From positions 1-64,000 of the forward strand of contig JBCBBJ010000013.1 in assembly GCA_038531745.1 (NCBI GenBank): DNA of 64,000 bases, read 5' to 3'. Under the pieces are notes generated by a model. It saw only the letters and a list, made by a program, of their open reading frames with translations, was not told the DNA's origin and ran no database searches. Source of the DNA: CALLPQ01 sp038531745 (GTDB lineage Bacteria; Pseudomonadota; Alphaproteobacteria; Caulobacterales; Parvularculaceae). Each line of letters begins with the position of its first letter. Within the stretch, counting starts at the first letter, position 1. Both the position numbers and the translations under genes were made by a program. Shown in pieces: positions 55,180 to 64,000 of the stretch.

Positions 55180-56607
55180 ATGGTAAAATCCGCCGTTCAG
55201 TATGTGTGCCAGAATTGCGCTGCAGTGAGTGCCAAATGGGCTGGGCGGTGTGACCAGTGCGGCGAATGGAACACGCTCACCGAAGAGGTGGCTGAGGCCG
55301 GGCCGCCTGGCTCTCTTTCCGCCGGCCCCAAGGGCGGCGCTTCGGCGCGGCCAGCCCCGGTCGCTTTTACCGACCTGGCCAGTGATGAGGCGAATGTACC
55401 CCGCCTTGTCACGGGTTCTGCAGAATTTGACCGGGTCGTGGGGGGCGGTCTGGTGCCGGGTTCTGCAACCTTGTTGGGCGGCGATCCTGGGGTGGGCAAA
55501 TCAACCCTCCTCCTCCAAATCGCGGCGGCATTATCCATGAAGGGGCACGAGGTTGCCTATATTTCCGGTGAAGAAGCCACCGCACAAATCAGGCTTAGGG
55601 CCCACCGGCTTGGACTTTCTGACAAGCCAGTCAAACTCGCGTCAGCTACGGCCTTGCGGGATATCATCGCTTCCCTGAAGGCGGAAAAGCCCGATGTGGT
55701 GATTATTGATTCAATCCAGACCGTCTGGTCCGACGCGGTGCCTGGCACGCCGGGTTCCGTCACCCAAATGCGCACCTGCAGCCAAGATTTGATCCGCTAC
55801 GCGAAACAGTCGGGCGCGGTCATGATCCTGGTGGGCCACGTGACCAAGGATGGGCAAATCGCTGGCCCGCGCGTGGTTGAGCATATGGTCGACGCGGTCA
55901 TGTATTTTGAAGCAGAGACAGGCCGGGATTTTCGGTTGTTAAGAGCGGTGAAAAACCGGTTCGGCGCAGCGCAGGAAATTGGCGTTTTCGAAATGACCGG
56001 CGCGGGTCTGCGCCAAGTTGCCAACCCATCGGCCCTTTTTCTGGCAGGACGCGGCCAGGAGGGTTCCGGCAGTGCGATCTTCGCCGGGATCGAAGGGACC
56101 CGCCCCCTGCTGGTTGAATTTCAGGCGCTTGTCTCCCCTTCAACCCTGGCCGCACCGCGGCGAGCCGTGGTGGGCTGGGACAGTGCCCGGCTTTCCATGC
56201 TGCTGGCGGTGCTTGATACCCGCTGCGGATTATCCTTCGGCCGCCATGATGTGTTTTTAAATGTGGCGGGCGGCATGCGTATCAGCGAACCGGCCGCTGA
56301 TCTGGCCGCGGCTGCGGCACTTACCAGTTCGCTCTTTGATGCCGATTTGCCCGCCGATCAGGTTATTTTTGGCGAGGTTGCTTTGTCAGGCCAGATCCGC
56401 CCGGTCAGCCAGGCCGATGCCCGCTTACAGGAAGCGGCAAAGCTCGGCTTCTCAAGCGCCCTCACCCCGCGCAGTCCGGCCAAAGCCCTAACCAAAAAAA
56501 TTTCCGGCGCACCGTCCGGGCCTGTCAGCAATCCTAATACCAAATTGACGCTCCACGATCTTGGCTCCCTGGGTGATCTTGTGCGCACCGTCAAAGGCAC
56601 GGGGTAA
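55180..56607 (+). CDS. radA: DNA repair protein RadA
   Basis: A 475-residue RadA/Sms protein, which promotes branch migration in homologous recombination. It has the N-terminal C4 zinc finger (YVCQNC..CDQCGEW), Walker A GGDPGVGKST (about residue 100-109), the RadA-specific KNRFGA, and a C-terminal Lon-protease-like domain starting near 290. ATG at 55180 begins the usual MVKSAVQYVCQNC; an in-frame extension from 55120 is not family-like. First of a run of plus-strand housekeeping genes. Confidence 0.96.
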   Translation: MVKSAVQYVCQNCAAVSAKWAGRCDQCGEWNTLTEEVAEAGPPGSLSAGPKGGASARPAPVAFTDLASDEANVPRLVTGSAEFDRVVGGGLVPGSATLLGGDPGVGKSTLLLQIAAALSMKGHEVAYISGEEATAQIRLRAHRLGLSDKPVKLASATALRDIIASLKAEKPDVVIIDSIQTVWSDAVPGTPGSVTQMRTCSQDLIRYAKQSGAVMILVGHVTKDGQIAGPRVVEHMVDAVMYFEAETGRDFRLLRAVKNRFGAAQEIGVFEMTGAGLRQVANPSALFLAGRGQEGSGSAIFAGIEGTRPLLVEFQALVSPSTLAAPRRAVVGWDSARLSMLLAVLDTRCGLSFGRHDVFLNVAGGMRISEPAADLAAAAALTSSLFDADLPADQVIFGEVALSGQIRPVSQADARLQEAAKLGFSSALTPRSPAKALTKKISGAPSGPVSNPNTKLTLHDLGSLGDLVRTVKGTG

Positions 56608-56734
56608 GCCCGCGCACCACCCGATCGCAACAAAAGCGAATTATCGCCGCGCAACCGGCGATATCCATTGGTATTTTGATCAAATTCGTGGAAGGAACAC
56701 TCAAGAAATTTCCGCCTGCGCACCCGGTAATGTG

Positions 56735-57397
56735 ATGACTGTGTTTGATGGCCTCGTAATTCTCATCCTTCTCCTATCTGTGGGGCTTGCGGTGGTGCGC
56801 GGGGCGCTCCTTGAGTTGGGCACCCTTGTGGTATTGGGCATCGCCTGGCTTGCCGCAGTACAGTTTGCCCCCGCCCTTATCGGCGCAAGCGGCAAGGAAA
56901 GCTCTCTTGTCACAGTGCTCGGCGCTTATGCTTTGCTCATGGGGCTGGTTTTCATTGTTCTTTACACGGCCTGTCATATTCTTTTGGGCCGCGCGAACCT
57001 GTCGGGCCGTGCGCAATTGGTAAACCGCATTGCTGGCGGCGTTTTTGGCTTTTTGCGCGGCTACGCGGTCATCGGGCTCGGCTTTCTTGCCTATGGCTAT
57101 TATCTTGATGAAGACAGTCAACATGAAAGCGTCCGCAAAGCTATGACACGCCCCCTTGCCGCATCGGGAGCGCAGTTTTTTCAACAGTTTATTCCGCCCT
57201 CCACGCAATTTGAGCCGGAGGGAACTGATGGCGTCACGTCTAGCAACACCGGGGCCACAAAATCCAACACGACCGATGCTGCGAGTGACGGGTACGCACG
57301 CCGCGACCGGGCTGGTTTTTCTGAAGTTATCACCACCGTAACAACCAGCGATGGCGATATCGTCCGCCCCCAGACAGAGGATCCGGGCCGTGACTAA
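56735..57397 (+). CDS. cvpA: CvpA family membrane protein
   Basis: A 220-residue CvpA-like protein with four transmembrane segments (about 5-22, 30-50, 66-88, 100-120) and a polar C-terminal tail. In E. coli cvpA stands before purF and is needed for colicin V production; its general role is unclear. The order radA-cvpA-purF matches many alphaproteobacteria. ATG at 56735 gives the family-typical MTVFDGLVILILL; an in-frame upstream extension is rejected. It overlaps the purF start by eight bases. Confidence 0.9.
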   Translation: MTVFDGLVILILLLSVGLAVVRGALLELGTLVVLGIAWLAAVQFAPALIGASGKESSLVTVLGAYALLMGLVFIVLYTACHILLGRANLSGRAQLVNRIAGGVFGFLRGYAVIGLGFLAYGYYLDEDSQHESVRKAMTRPLAASGAQFFQQFIPPSTQFEPEGTDGVTSSNTGATKSNTTDAASDGYARRDRAGFSEVITTVTTSDGDIVRPQTEDPGRD

Positions 57398-58976
57398 AGA
57401 CCCCGTCCTGAACGACCCGATTTCGCCTACCCTATCAAAGACGGCAAATTGGCTGCGTACTCAAAGAGACGCTCGCCGCGCCCGGCAAAGCCGGACACAA
57501 TCAACACTGGGCCCCCACGCCGTGGAACCGGCGCCACGCCTGCACGAAGAATGTGGTGTGTTTGGCATTATCGGGACCAAAGATGCCGCCGCCCTTGCCG
57601 CTTTGGGTATCCACGCCCTGCAACATCGCGGTCAGGAAGCGGCCGGCCTGACGAGCTATGATGGCAAGCGCTTTCATTCAGAAAGGGAACTTGGTCTGGT
57701 GGCGGATCATTTTTCCGATGCGCCGCGTTTGGCCCGTTTGCGCGGTCAATGTGTCATCGGGCACACCCGCTATTCAACGCAAGGCGAAACGGTCTTGCGC
57801 AATGTGCAGCCGCTTTACGCAGACCTGGAAAATGGTGGCATCGCCATCGCCCATAATGGCAACCTGACCAACGCGCGCACCTTGCGGTCGCATCTGGTGC
57901 GACGCGGCTGTATCTTTCAGTCCACGTCGGATTCTGAGTTATTCTTACAACTCACCGCCCGCTCACAACATCTTTCCATTGTTGATAAGCTGATCGATAG
58001 CCTTAAGCAGGTTGAGGGTGCCTATGCGCTTACAGTCCTCACGACGGAAGCGTTGATCGGTGCGCGGGATCCCGTGGGGATCAGGCCCCTGGTGCTGGGG
58101 ACCTTAAACGGCGCCCATATTTTTGCGTCTGAAACCTCTGCCCTCGACCTTATCGGCGCGAAGTTTTTGCGAGATGTGCGGCCCGGCGAAATTGTTATCT
58201 GTCACCAGACTGGCGAGGTGGAAAGCCGCAACTTCATGCCCGCCAACAAAAAGGCGCGGCCTTGTATTTTTGAGTTGATCTATTTTGCGCGCCCTGATTC
58301 CGTCATTGATGGCAAAAGCGTTTATCAGGTACGCAAAAAACTTGGCAAAGTGCTCGCGCGCGAAGCGCCGTGCGACGCCGATTTGGTGGCCCCTATTCCG
58401 GACTCCGGGGTGCCAGCCGCCATCGGCTATGCCCGCCAGGCAGACCTGCCCTATGAAATGGCGTTGATCCGCAGTCACTTTGTGGGTCGCACGTTCATCG
58501 AACCGCAACAAAAAATCCGCGAGGCGGGGGTGGCGCGCAAGCACGCCCCCAACAAAACGATCATTGAAGGCAAGGATGTGGTGCTGATCGATGATTCCGT
58601 CGTTCGCGGGACGACGTCTCGCAAAATTGTCGCCATGATGCGCAATGCCGGTGCGCGCAAGGTCCATATGCGCGTTGCGTGTCCGCCAATCATCCACCCT
58701 GATTTTTATGGCATCAACACGCCATCCCACGACGAGTTGCTCGCCCATAATCGCGACGTTGACGAGATGTGTGAGATGATCGGCGCAGACAGCCTCGCCT
58801 TTTTATCCGTGGACGGCCTTTATAAGGCGATGGGTAAGGGCCCGCGCGATGAGGCGGCACCTGCCTTTACTGATCATTGCTTTACCGGGGATTATCCGAC
58901 CCGTCTGATCGACAAACTCGAGGCCAGCAAAGATGCCCGTGACATGCAATTGTCACTGCTGGCTGAGGGACAATAG
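57390..58976 (+). CDS. purF: Amidophosphoribosyltransferase
   Basis: A 528-residue enzyme catalysing the first step of purine synthesis, from PRPP and glutamine to phosphoribosylamine. After a propeptide-like N-terminus of about 55 residues comes the Ntn-type cysteine in HEECGVFGIIG. The PRPP-binding loop is VVLIDDSVVRGTTSRK (about residue 390-405). The GTG at 57390 is preferred, with an AGAGG site nine bases before it; it overlaps cvpA, so translation may be coupled. An in-frame ATG at 57351 would give a longer form. Confidence 0.95.
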   Translation: MTKDPVLNDPISPTLSKTANWLRTQRDARRARQSRTQSTLGPHAVEPAPRLHEECGVFGIIGTKDAAALAALGIHALQHRGQEAAGLTSYDGKRFHSERELGLVADHFSDAPRLARLRGQCVIGHTRYSTQGETVLRNVQPLYADLENGGIAIAHNGNLTNARTLRSHLVRRGCIFQSTSDSELFLQLTARSQHLSIVDKLIDSLKQVEGAYALTVLTTEALIGARDPVGIRPLVLGTLNGAHIFASETSALDLIGAKFLRDVRPGEIVICHQTGEVESRNFMPANKKARPCIFELIYFARPDSVIDGKSVYQVRKKLGKVLAREAPCDADLVAPIPDSGVPAAIGYARQADLPYEMALIRSHFVGRTFIEPQQKIREAGVARKHAPNKTIIEGKDVVLIDDSVVRGTTSRKIVAMMRNAGARKVHMRVACPPIIHPDFYGINTPSHDELLAHNRDVDEMCEMIGADSLAFLSVDGLYKAMGKGPRDEAAPAFTDHCFTGDYPTRLIDKLEASKDARDMQLSLLAEGQ

Positions 58977-58981
58977 ACACC

Positions 58982-59734
58982 ATGGCCGCTTATCCTGAGG
59001 GAAGCGACACATCACCTAAGGGCGGCGATATTGTGGCTATCCTGGTGGCCGCAGGGCGCGGCACCCGTGCGGGTGCCGGCGGGCCAAAACAATATCGCGA
59101 ATTGGCGGGTGAACCCATTCTGGCGCGCACGGCTCTGGTTTTTCTGGGTCACCCAAAAATAAGCCGGGTACGTATTATTATCCACCGCGATGACGAGGCG
59201 GCTTACAGTAAGGCCATGGATCGCCTCCAAAATGACCCCAAGCTGATGGCCCCTGTCGTTGGCGGCGCGGAGCGCCAGGATTCGGTGCGTCTTGGCCTTG
59301 AAAGCCTTGAGGCAACCTCGCCTGCCTATGTGCTGATCCACGATGCGGCGCGCCCATTCGTGGACGTGGCAACCATCGACAGGGTGATCGCGGCGGTTGG
59401 ACCTGGGCACGGTGCCATTGCTGCGTTACCGGTTTTTGATACGATCAAACTTGCTCGGACGGCGTTCAACAATGCCCCGCCGCAAATTGACAAAACGGTG
59501 CCGCGCGATGCGTTGTGGCGGGCGCAAACACCCCAAGGTTTTTCTTATGCTGATATCCTGCGGGCACACAGGTCACATGCCGGGCAAACCCTGACAGATG
59601 ATGCCAGCGTTGCGGAGGCAGCAAATATCCCTGTTGCGTTGGTAGCGGGCTCACCGGACAATATGAAAATAACGCAGGCGGAGGACTTTGGCATGGCCGA
59701 AGTCCTTTTACGCCGCCATGAGAAAGACAATTAG
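58982..59734 (+). CDS. ispD: 2-C-methyl-D-erythritol 4-phosphate cytidylyltransferase
   Basis: A 250-residue IspD of the MEP isoprenoid pathway, making CDP-methylerythritol from MEP and CTP. It has the nucleotide-binding AAGRGTRAGAGGPKQY, VLIHDAARPFVD, and QTPQGFSY with DDASVAEA near the end. The gene starts five bases after purF and ends two bases before ispF. In most alphaproteobacteria IspD and IspF are one fused protein; here they are separate neighbours. Confidence 0.93.
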   Translation: MAAYPEGSDTSPKGGDIVAILVAAGRGTRAGAGGPKQYRELAGEPILARTALVFLGHPKISRVRIIIHRDDEAAYSKAMDRLQNDPKLMAPVVGGAERQDSVRLGLESLEATSPAYVLIHDAARPFVDVATIDRVIAAVGPGHGAIAALPVFDTIKLARTAFNNAPPQIDKTVPRDALWRAQTPQGFSYADILRAHRSHAGQTLTDDASVAEAANIPVALVAGSPDNMKITQAEDFGMAEVLLRRHEKDN

Positions 59735-59736
59735 CC

Positions 59737-60237
59737 ATGTGGGAGTATCGGACCGGTCACGGCTTTGACGTCCATGCCTTTGAACGCGGCAACGCCGTAA
59801 CCCTGTGCGGTGTAGAGATAGCGCATACACATAAACTCAAGGGTCACTCCGATGCCGATGTGGGGATGCATGCGCTCACCGATGCGCTCCTGGGAGCCCT
59901 TTCGGCGGGGGATATTGGCGATCATTTCCCGCCCAGTGACCCGCAATGGAAAGGTGCGCCGTCGGATATCTTTCTGGAAAAAGCGTGCCGCCTTGTAAAG
60001 GACACCGGTGGCAGCGTCACCCACGCCGATGTGACGCTTATCTGCGAAGCCCCGAAGATTGGCCCGCACCGCGACGCCATGCGGTCAAAACTGGCTGAGA
60101 TTATGGATATGTCCGCCGGCAGACTATCGGTCAAAGCAACAACAACAGAAATGCTGGGCTTTACTGGGCGCGGTGAAGGGATTGCCGCCATGGCAACAGC
60201 AACGGTCCGTTTGCCCACAAATGAGAGGGCAGGATAA
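59737..60237 (+). CDS. ispF: 2-C-methyl-D-erythritol 2,4-cyclodiphosphate synthase
   Basis: A 166-residue IspF, the zinc enzyme that cyclises the CDP-ME2P intermediate. Metal ligands GFDVHAF and LKGHSDADVGMHALTDALLG are present, as are the substrate-binding GDIGDHFPPSDPQWKG and the closing TTTEMLGFTGRGEGIAAMA. It begins two bases after the ispD stop, in a different frame from ispD's end. Standard length for stand-alone IspF. Confidence 0.96.
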   Translation: MWEYRTGHGFDVHAFERGNAVTLCGVEIAHTHKLKGHSDADVGMHALTDALLGALSAGDIGDHFPPSDPQWKGAPSDIFLEKACRLVKDTGGSVTHADVTLICEAPKIGPHRDAMRSKLAEIMDMSAGRLSVKATTTEMLGFTGRGEGIAAMATATVRLPTNERAG

Positions 60238-60239
60238 CC

Positions 60240-60803
60240 ATGCCGGACACGGAGCAAAACGCCCCCCTTCGCCTGTCCATAAGCGCGGCACCAGAATTAC
60301 GGTTGCGAGTGGCGGCGGACATCATCGCCAGTGCCACCGCACATGCCGTACAGATTACCACCGCCGAATCATGCACCGGCGGCTTAATCATGGGGGCGCT
60401 GACAGATATTCCGGGCTCATCCGCGGTCATCGACCGGGGGTTTATCACCTATTCCAACACGGCCAAGGCTCGACTGCTGAACGTTCCCGCGCAAACTCTG
60501 CGCGATCATGGTGCAGTGAGCGAGCCAACGGTGCAGGCCATGGCGACCGGTGCCGCGCAGCTTGCCAATGCACAAATTTCCATCGCCGTGAGCGGGATCG
60601 CCGGACCTGGCGGCGGCAGCGCGGAAAAACCGGTGGGCACCGTCTGTTTCGGGTTCGTATTGCCGGACGCCGACGCTAATACACTCATCCGTACCCAAAC
60701 TTGCCTTTTTGATGGCGCCGACCGATCAATCATCAGAGCCCAGAGCGTTCACTACGCACTTCAAATTGTGCATGACCATCTTCATTCCATGGCGCAGGAG
60801 TGA
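60240..60803 (+). CDS. pncC: CinA/PncC family nicotinamide-nucleotide amidohydrolase
   Basis: A 187-residue C-terminal CinA domain protein. TTAESCTGGLIMGALTDIPGSS and FITYSNTAKARLLNVP are typical, with the late SGIAGPGGGSAEKPVGTVCFGF. Stand-alone forms convert NMN to nicotinate mononucleotide in NAD recycling. A leader of about 20 residues precedes the domain. It starts two bases after ispF and ends the plus-strand run. The gene is often called cinA-like. Confidence 0.93.
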   Translation: MPDTEQNAPLRLSISAAPELRLRVAADIIASATAHAVQITTAESCTGGLIMGALTDIPGSSAVIDRGFITYSNTAKARLLNVPAQTLRDHGAVSEPTVQAMATGAAQLANAQISIAVSGIAGPGGGSAEKPVGTVCFGFVLPDADANTLIRTQTCLFDGADRSIIRAQSVHYALQIVHDHLHSMAQE

Positions 60804-60811
60804 AGCGTAGC

Positions 60812-60830
60812 GCCGATAACCCTTATCGGC
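60812..60830. terminator. Hairpin between convergent genes
   Basis: GCCGATAA (60812-60819) pairs perfectly with TTATCGGC (60823-60830) around a 3-nt loop, exactly where the cinA-like gene and the convergent membrane protein gene end. There is no T-run on either side, so it may only slow polymerase or protect transcript ends. Confidence 0.4.
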
Positions 60831-61530
60831 CCCCATACCCCCCGCGCGGGGTCAGCATGGGGCGCAAAAACGCATAAATTGGTAAGCTTGCCATGGCGAT
60901 CAGGAGGCGGACCATCAAGTCCCCCACCAGCCAAGCGCCCCAGGGTAGTGCCGTGTTGCCAAAAGCCACCGGGAAGTAAATCACGGCGGTGACACCATAA
61001 CCTACCATCAGCGCATAGAACGGCGCACGCCACCATGGGCCGCCGCCGCGCGCCACGTCATAGAAGGCAATGGTAACCAATTGCCCGGTCATGGCGCTCG
61101 CCACAAAGGCAGTTACAAATCGGGTGCTGGGAAAATCACCAGCTTCGATCACATCAGCGAGGACGGACAACTCGAACAAGATCAACAACGCCATCGTAAA
61201 CCAGGAGGCCATCACCGCCCGTGACGTTAGGACACCGCCAAACCGGCGGGTCACCAACACCAAAAATATTGATACTGACGCCATCATCACATGGCCAAGG
61301 GTGAGCCAGACGCTTGGCACCAAACCCCGCATAAAGGTGAAGACCGGATTGAAAAACCGAACCGGCAAATCAAGCGTCAAAAAACTGGCGCACAGGAGCG
61401 ATACGAGAATGAGGGCAATGACAAAAACCCGGAGCGCATCAATCGCAAATGCCCGCATTTGCGCCTGCAGCTTTTCCGCAGGGGTCACGCGGTTACGCAT
61501 TTCACGGTTTTCAAGCGGCGGTAGGGTCAT
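60823..61530 (-). CDS. Polytopic membrane protein, possibly VUT/YhhQ-like
   Basis: A 235-residue protein with about six transmembrane segments (near 32-52, 62-82, 88-105, 112-130, 160-180, 190-215). The central block TRFVTAFVASAMTGQL and the late FGNTALPWGAW slightly resemble the VUT/YhhQ queuosine-precursor transporter family. The match is weak and other small membrane families are possible. Its ATG precedes a region divergent from rpmB only in that both lie on the minus strand with rpmB upstream. Function open. Confidence 0.55.
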   Translation of the reverse strand: MTLPPLENREMRNRVTPAEKLQAQMRAFAIDALRVFVIALILVSLLCASFLTLDLPVRFFNPVFTFMRGLVPSVWLTLGHVMMASVSIFLVLVTRRFGGVLTSRAVMASWFTMALLILFELSVLADVIEAGDFPSTRFVTAFVASAMTGQLVTIAFYDVARGGGPWWRAPFYALMVGYGVTAVIYFPVAFGNTALPWGAWLVGDLMVRLLIAMASLPIYAFLRPMLTPRGGYGGR

Positions 61531-61638
61531 CGCCCCTCTATGCCCCTAGCCGGTTACATTGTGAATAATAAGCCCGTGTAAAAGTACAGGCCCCTGTGAC
61601 CCGCCAAGGGCAGATCACACACATCTTAACCTTAGAGG

Positions 61639-61664
61639 AAAAACCCGCCCAGGTGACGGGCGGG
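61639..61664 (-). terminator. Rho-independent terminator of rpmB
   Basis: On the minus strand CCCGCCC (61658-61664 complement) and GGGCGGG form a 7-bp GC stem around a 7-nt loop, followed by TTTTTCC. It begins immediately after the rpmB stop codon. Confidence 0.8.
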
Positions 61665-61665
61665 C

Positions 61666-61944
61666 CTAGGACGCTTTTGCAAGGGCGCGTTTAATCTTCA
61701 ACGCCGAGGGCGAAAGTTGCTCCTCAGAAGCTTTGGCAAGATAAAAATCAAGCCCGCCCATATGATCGACGCTCCGCAAGGTCGACGCAGAAATCCGCAA
61801 TTTGAAGCCACGGGCCAATTTGTCACTGTGTAGCGTCACATTGCACAAATTGGGCAGGAAACGCCGCCGGGTCCGGTTATTGGCGTGGGAAACATTGTTA
61901 CCAGTTGCCGGACCGATACCGGAAAGTTCACAACGACGGGCCAT
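61666..61944 (-). CDS. rpmB: Ribosomal protein bL28
   Basis: A 92-residue 50S subunit protein. MARRCELSGIGPATGNNVSH and RTRRRFLPNLCNVTLHS are typical of alphaproteobacterial L28, and a C-terminal helix rich in Ala and Lys follows. ATG at 61944 gives the canonical start; upstream in-frame extensions are rejected. It is transcribed alone and ended by an intrinsic terminator. The helicase gene starts about 240 bp away on the other strand. Confidence 0.96.
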   Translation of the reverse strand: MARRCELSGIGPATGNNVSHANNRTRRRFLPNLCNVTLHSDKLARGFKLRISASTLRSVDHMGGLDFYLAKASEEQLSPSALKIKRALAKAS

Positions 61945-62194
61945 GGTGCTGTCCTGTTTCTGGCGACCTGCCCGGTGGATCGGCAACACCGACCCAAACC
62001 CGTAATACAGGTGTGCGATCATTAAGAGCGCGGGGTGTATCGCCCAAGCCAGCAACCGTCAAGGACTGATCCCGCGAAACCCGCCCTTCAGCGGAGCAAA
62101 ATGCCAGGCTTTTTTGGATCGGAACGACAACGCGGAATTATACCGTGGTGACGCGTTGGTGCATTGCTTCAAATGCCCCTATATGGACAGCGTC

Positions 62195-64000
62195 ATGAGC
62201 AGCACAACCGCCTCTTTCACCGACAATCCATTTGCTAGCGCGGGCCCTGATACAGGCGGCGTCCATGGGCGGGCCATGGGCACCGAAAAACCGGTGACGG
62301 CTGTGCTCGGGCCAACCAATACCGGCAAAACGCACTACGCTATTGAACGGATGCTCGCCTATAAATCAGGCATGATCGGCTTTCCCCTGCGCCTGTTGGC
62401 ACGGGAGGTTTATGACAAGCTCGTAGCTCGCCGGTCAGCGCAGGAAATTGCCCTCGTCACGGGCGAAGAGAAAATCATTCCGCGCAGTCCGCGCTACTGG
62501 GTGTGCACCGTGGAGGCGATGCCGCTCAGCGAACGCACTGAATTCCTGGCGATCGATGAGATACAACTTGCCGCCCATCAGGAGCGTGGCCGCACCTTTA
62601 CCTCGCGCCTTCTTTACGCCCGCGGTGCGGCGGAGACCCTCTTTCTGGGCTCAGACACCATGGCACCGATTTTGCGCCGCTTGTTTCCGCATATTAATTT
62701 TATCGGGCGCGAGCGGTTTTCAACGCTGAGTTTTGCCGGAACCAAGAAAGTCACCCGCCTTCCTCGGCGCAGTGCCATTGTGGGCTTTTCAGCGGACACA
62801 GTTTACGCCATCGCCGAATTGGTTCGTCGTCAACGCGGCGGCGCGGCGGTTGTTTTGGGAGCCTTGTCGCCGCGCACCCGTAACGCCCAAGCCGAACTCT
62901 ATCAAAATGGCGAGGTTGATTATCTTATCGCCACCGATGCCATCGGTATGGGGCTCAACATGGATATTGACCATGTGGCCTTTGCGGCGCGCCGAAAATT
63001 TGACGGGCGGCAAATGCGCGATCTGACTGCATCAGAAGCGGCGCAAATTGCCGGGCGTGCCGGGCGCCATATGCGCGATGGCACCTTCGGCATCACGGCC
63101 GATTGCCGTGATTTTGACGAGCCGATGGTTGAGGCGATTGAAGAGCACCGGTTTGATGCTGTCTCCGCCCTGTTCTGGCGGGCTGAAGCCCTCGATTTTT
63201 CCTCAATCCCGGCCTTGCAACATTCCCTCGATAGCCCCGCCCCCCGTGATGAACTCCTGCGCGCGCGGCCCGATGATGATGAACGGGTTTTCACCCAACT
63301 GATCAAGCAAGACACAATCCGCCACTACGCCACCGGCGGGGCTGCGCTCGCCCAATTATGGGATGTCTGTCAGCTGCCGGATTTTCGCAAGGTCACCCTT
63401 GATCAGCACACCCGGCTAGTGGGCGATATCTATGAAGAGCTCATGGCCCATGAGCGGATCAGCGAGGAATGGCTTGCCCCGCGGGTTGCGCCCCTCGACC
63501 GGACGGATGGCGATATTGATGCTTTGTCGTCGCGCATCGCCCATATCCGCAGTTGGACGTACCTCGCCAATCGCGGCGCCTGGCTCGAAAATGCAAGCTA
63601 TTGGCAGGATCAGACCCGCGCGATAGAAGACCGGTTGTCAGATGCCTTGCATGAGCGGCTGACCCAACGGTTTGTGGATCGCCGGACCGCCGTTTTACTA
63701 AAGAAACTCAAAGATGATGAACCGCTCTTGGCGGGGATCAGCGAAGACGGAGAAGTCATTGTGGAAGGCCAGTTTGTGGGTCGGCTTTTAGGGTTTGAAT
63801 TTATCCTGGATCCCCGCGCGCGCGGCGCCGCGGCCAAACCCATTCGCGCCGCCGCAGAAAAGGCGCTGCGCCCGGAACTGGCTGCCCGCGGGTCCGCCCT
63901 TGCGAACGCCGACGCCGATGCGCTGGACCTGATGCCAGCGGGCACTATCACCTGGCGCGGCAGCATTGTGGCACACCTGGAAAAAGGGCCCGGGCCTTTT
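62195..64000 (+). CDS. SUV3-like DEAD/DExH RNA helicase (partial, runs off window)
   Basis: At least 602 residues of an SF2 helicase of the type found in alphaproteobacteria and in mitochondria as SUV3, an RNA helicase of the RNA-degrading complex. Seen: Walker A GPTNTGKTHYA (about residue 37), FPLRLLAREVYD, motif II AIDEIQLAA, and motif VI QIAGRAGRH. After the helicase core a helical region continues to the edge. Start ATG at 62195; in-frame ATG at 62183 is an alternative. The frame is uninterrupted to the window end. In related genomes the C-terminus adds an RNA-binding part not seen here. Confidence 0.9.
   Translation, partial: MSSTTASFTDNPFASAGPDTGGVHGRAMGTEKPVTAVLGPTNTGKTHYAIERMLAYKSGMIGFPLRLLAREVYDKLVARRSAQEIALVTGEEKIIPRSPRYWVCTVEAMPLSERTEFLAIDEIQLAAHQERGRTFTSRLLYARGAAETLFLGSDTMAPILRRLFPHINFIGRERFSTLSFAGTKKVTRLPRRSAIVGFSADTVYAIAELVRRQRGGAAVVLGALSPRTRNAQAELYQNGEVDYLIATDAIGMGLNMDIDHVAFAARRKFDGRQMRDLTASEAAQIAGRAGRHMRDGTFGITADCRDFDEPMVEAIEEHRFDAVSALFWRAEALDFSSIPALQHSLDSPAPRDELLRARPDDDERVFTQLIKQDTIRHYATGGAALAQLWDVCQLPDFRKVTLDQHTRLVGDIYEELMAHERISEEWLAPRVAPLDRTDGDIDALSSRIAHIRSWTYLANRGAWLENASYWQDQTRAIEDRLSDALHERLTQRFVDRRTAVLLKKLKDDEPLLAGISEDGEVIVEGQFVGRLLGFEFILDPRARGAAAKPIRAAAEKALRPELAARGSALANADADALDLMPAGTITWRGSIVAHLEKGPGPF

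Overview
The window looks like chromosomal DNA of a free-living alphaproteobacterium. The evidence is a 16S rRNA fragment of alphaproteobacterial type preceded by a boxA and a TTGACA/TATCTC rrn promoter, a SUF operon led by an IscR/RirA-like regulator, a giant (about 180 kDa) NAD-glutamate dehydrogenase, a SUV3-like helicase, a DivL-like PAS histidine kinase, and two perfect TTAA-N7-TTAA sites of the CtrA type. The base composition is moderately GC-rich to the eye. The order within the class is not resolved here. No tRNA gene, insertion sequence, prophage or CRISPR array was found.

Layout. 1-1,300: 5' end of a 16S rRNA gene on the minus strand with its leader and promoter. 1.3-10.6 kb: mixed small genes (membrane peptide plus patatin lipase, degenerate DUF6624 gene, fasciclin protein, CBS protein, rhomboid protease, tandem-PilZ protein followed by a GYF_2/SinR-like fusion, nuclease-like protein, PhoH ATPase behind a long hairpin-rich leader). 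10.6-13 kb: an orphan TadE/TadE/TadG pilus-type trio. 13.2-17.7 kb: an M20 deacetylase, a methyltransferase, an iron-type alcohol dehydrogenase and a kappa-GST-like isomerase. 17.7-26.3 kb: a minus-strand SUF operon (regulator, iscS-like, DUF1330, sufB, two intruding genes, sufC, sufD, sufS, sufT, sufA). 26.5-34.3 kb: hydrolase, PAS histidine kinase, lipoprotein amidase, TPR-like secreted protein and a membrane protein behind a CtrA site. 34.5-43.7 kb: NAD-GDH, a metallo-hydrolase and carB. 43.7-47.8 kb: a GT-C membrane protein divergent from a GT2, methyltransferase and small EamA-like transporter, resembling a lipid-linked sugar modification module. 47.8-54.5 kb: histidine phosphatase, HDAC-like deacetylase and a 1,674-residue RTX protein. 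55.2-60.8 kb: radA, cvpA, purF, ispD, ispF and cinA/pncC in series. 60.8-64 kb: a membrane protein, rpmB and the start of a SUV3-like helicase that runs off the window.

How the genes work together. The SUF operon is a complete Fe-S assembly set: cysteine desulfurases supply sulfur, SufBCD is the scaffold, SufA and SufT handle transfer, and the Rrf2 protein probably senses cluster or iron status. The radA-cvpA-purF-ispD-ispF-cinA series is housekeeping. The accessory features most worth following are the structured leader of phoH, the PilZ plus GYF_2/SinR-like pair, the Arn-like sugar module, the modular RTX protein and the insertion inside the SUF operon. All functional calls rest on reading motifs by eye; no database search was possible.
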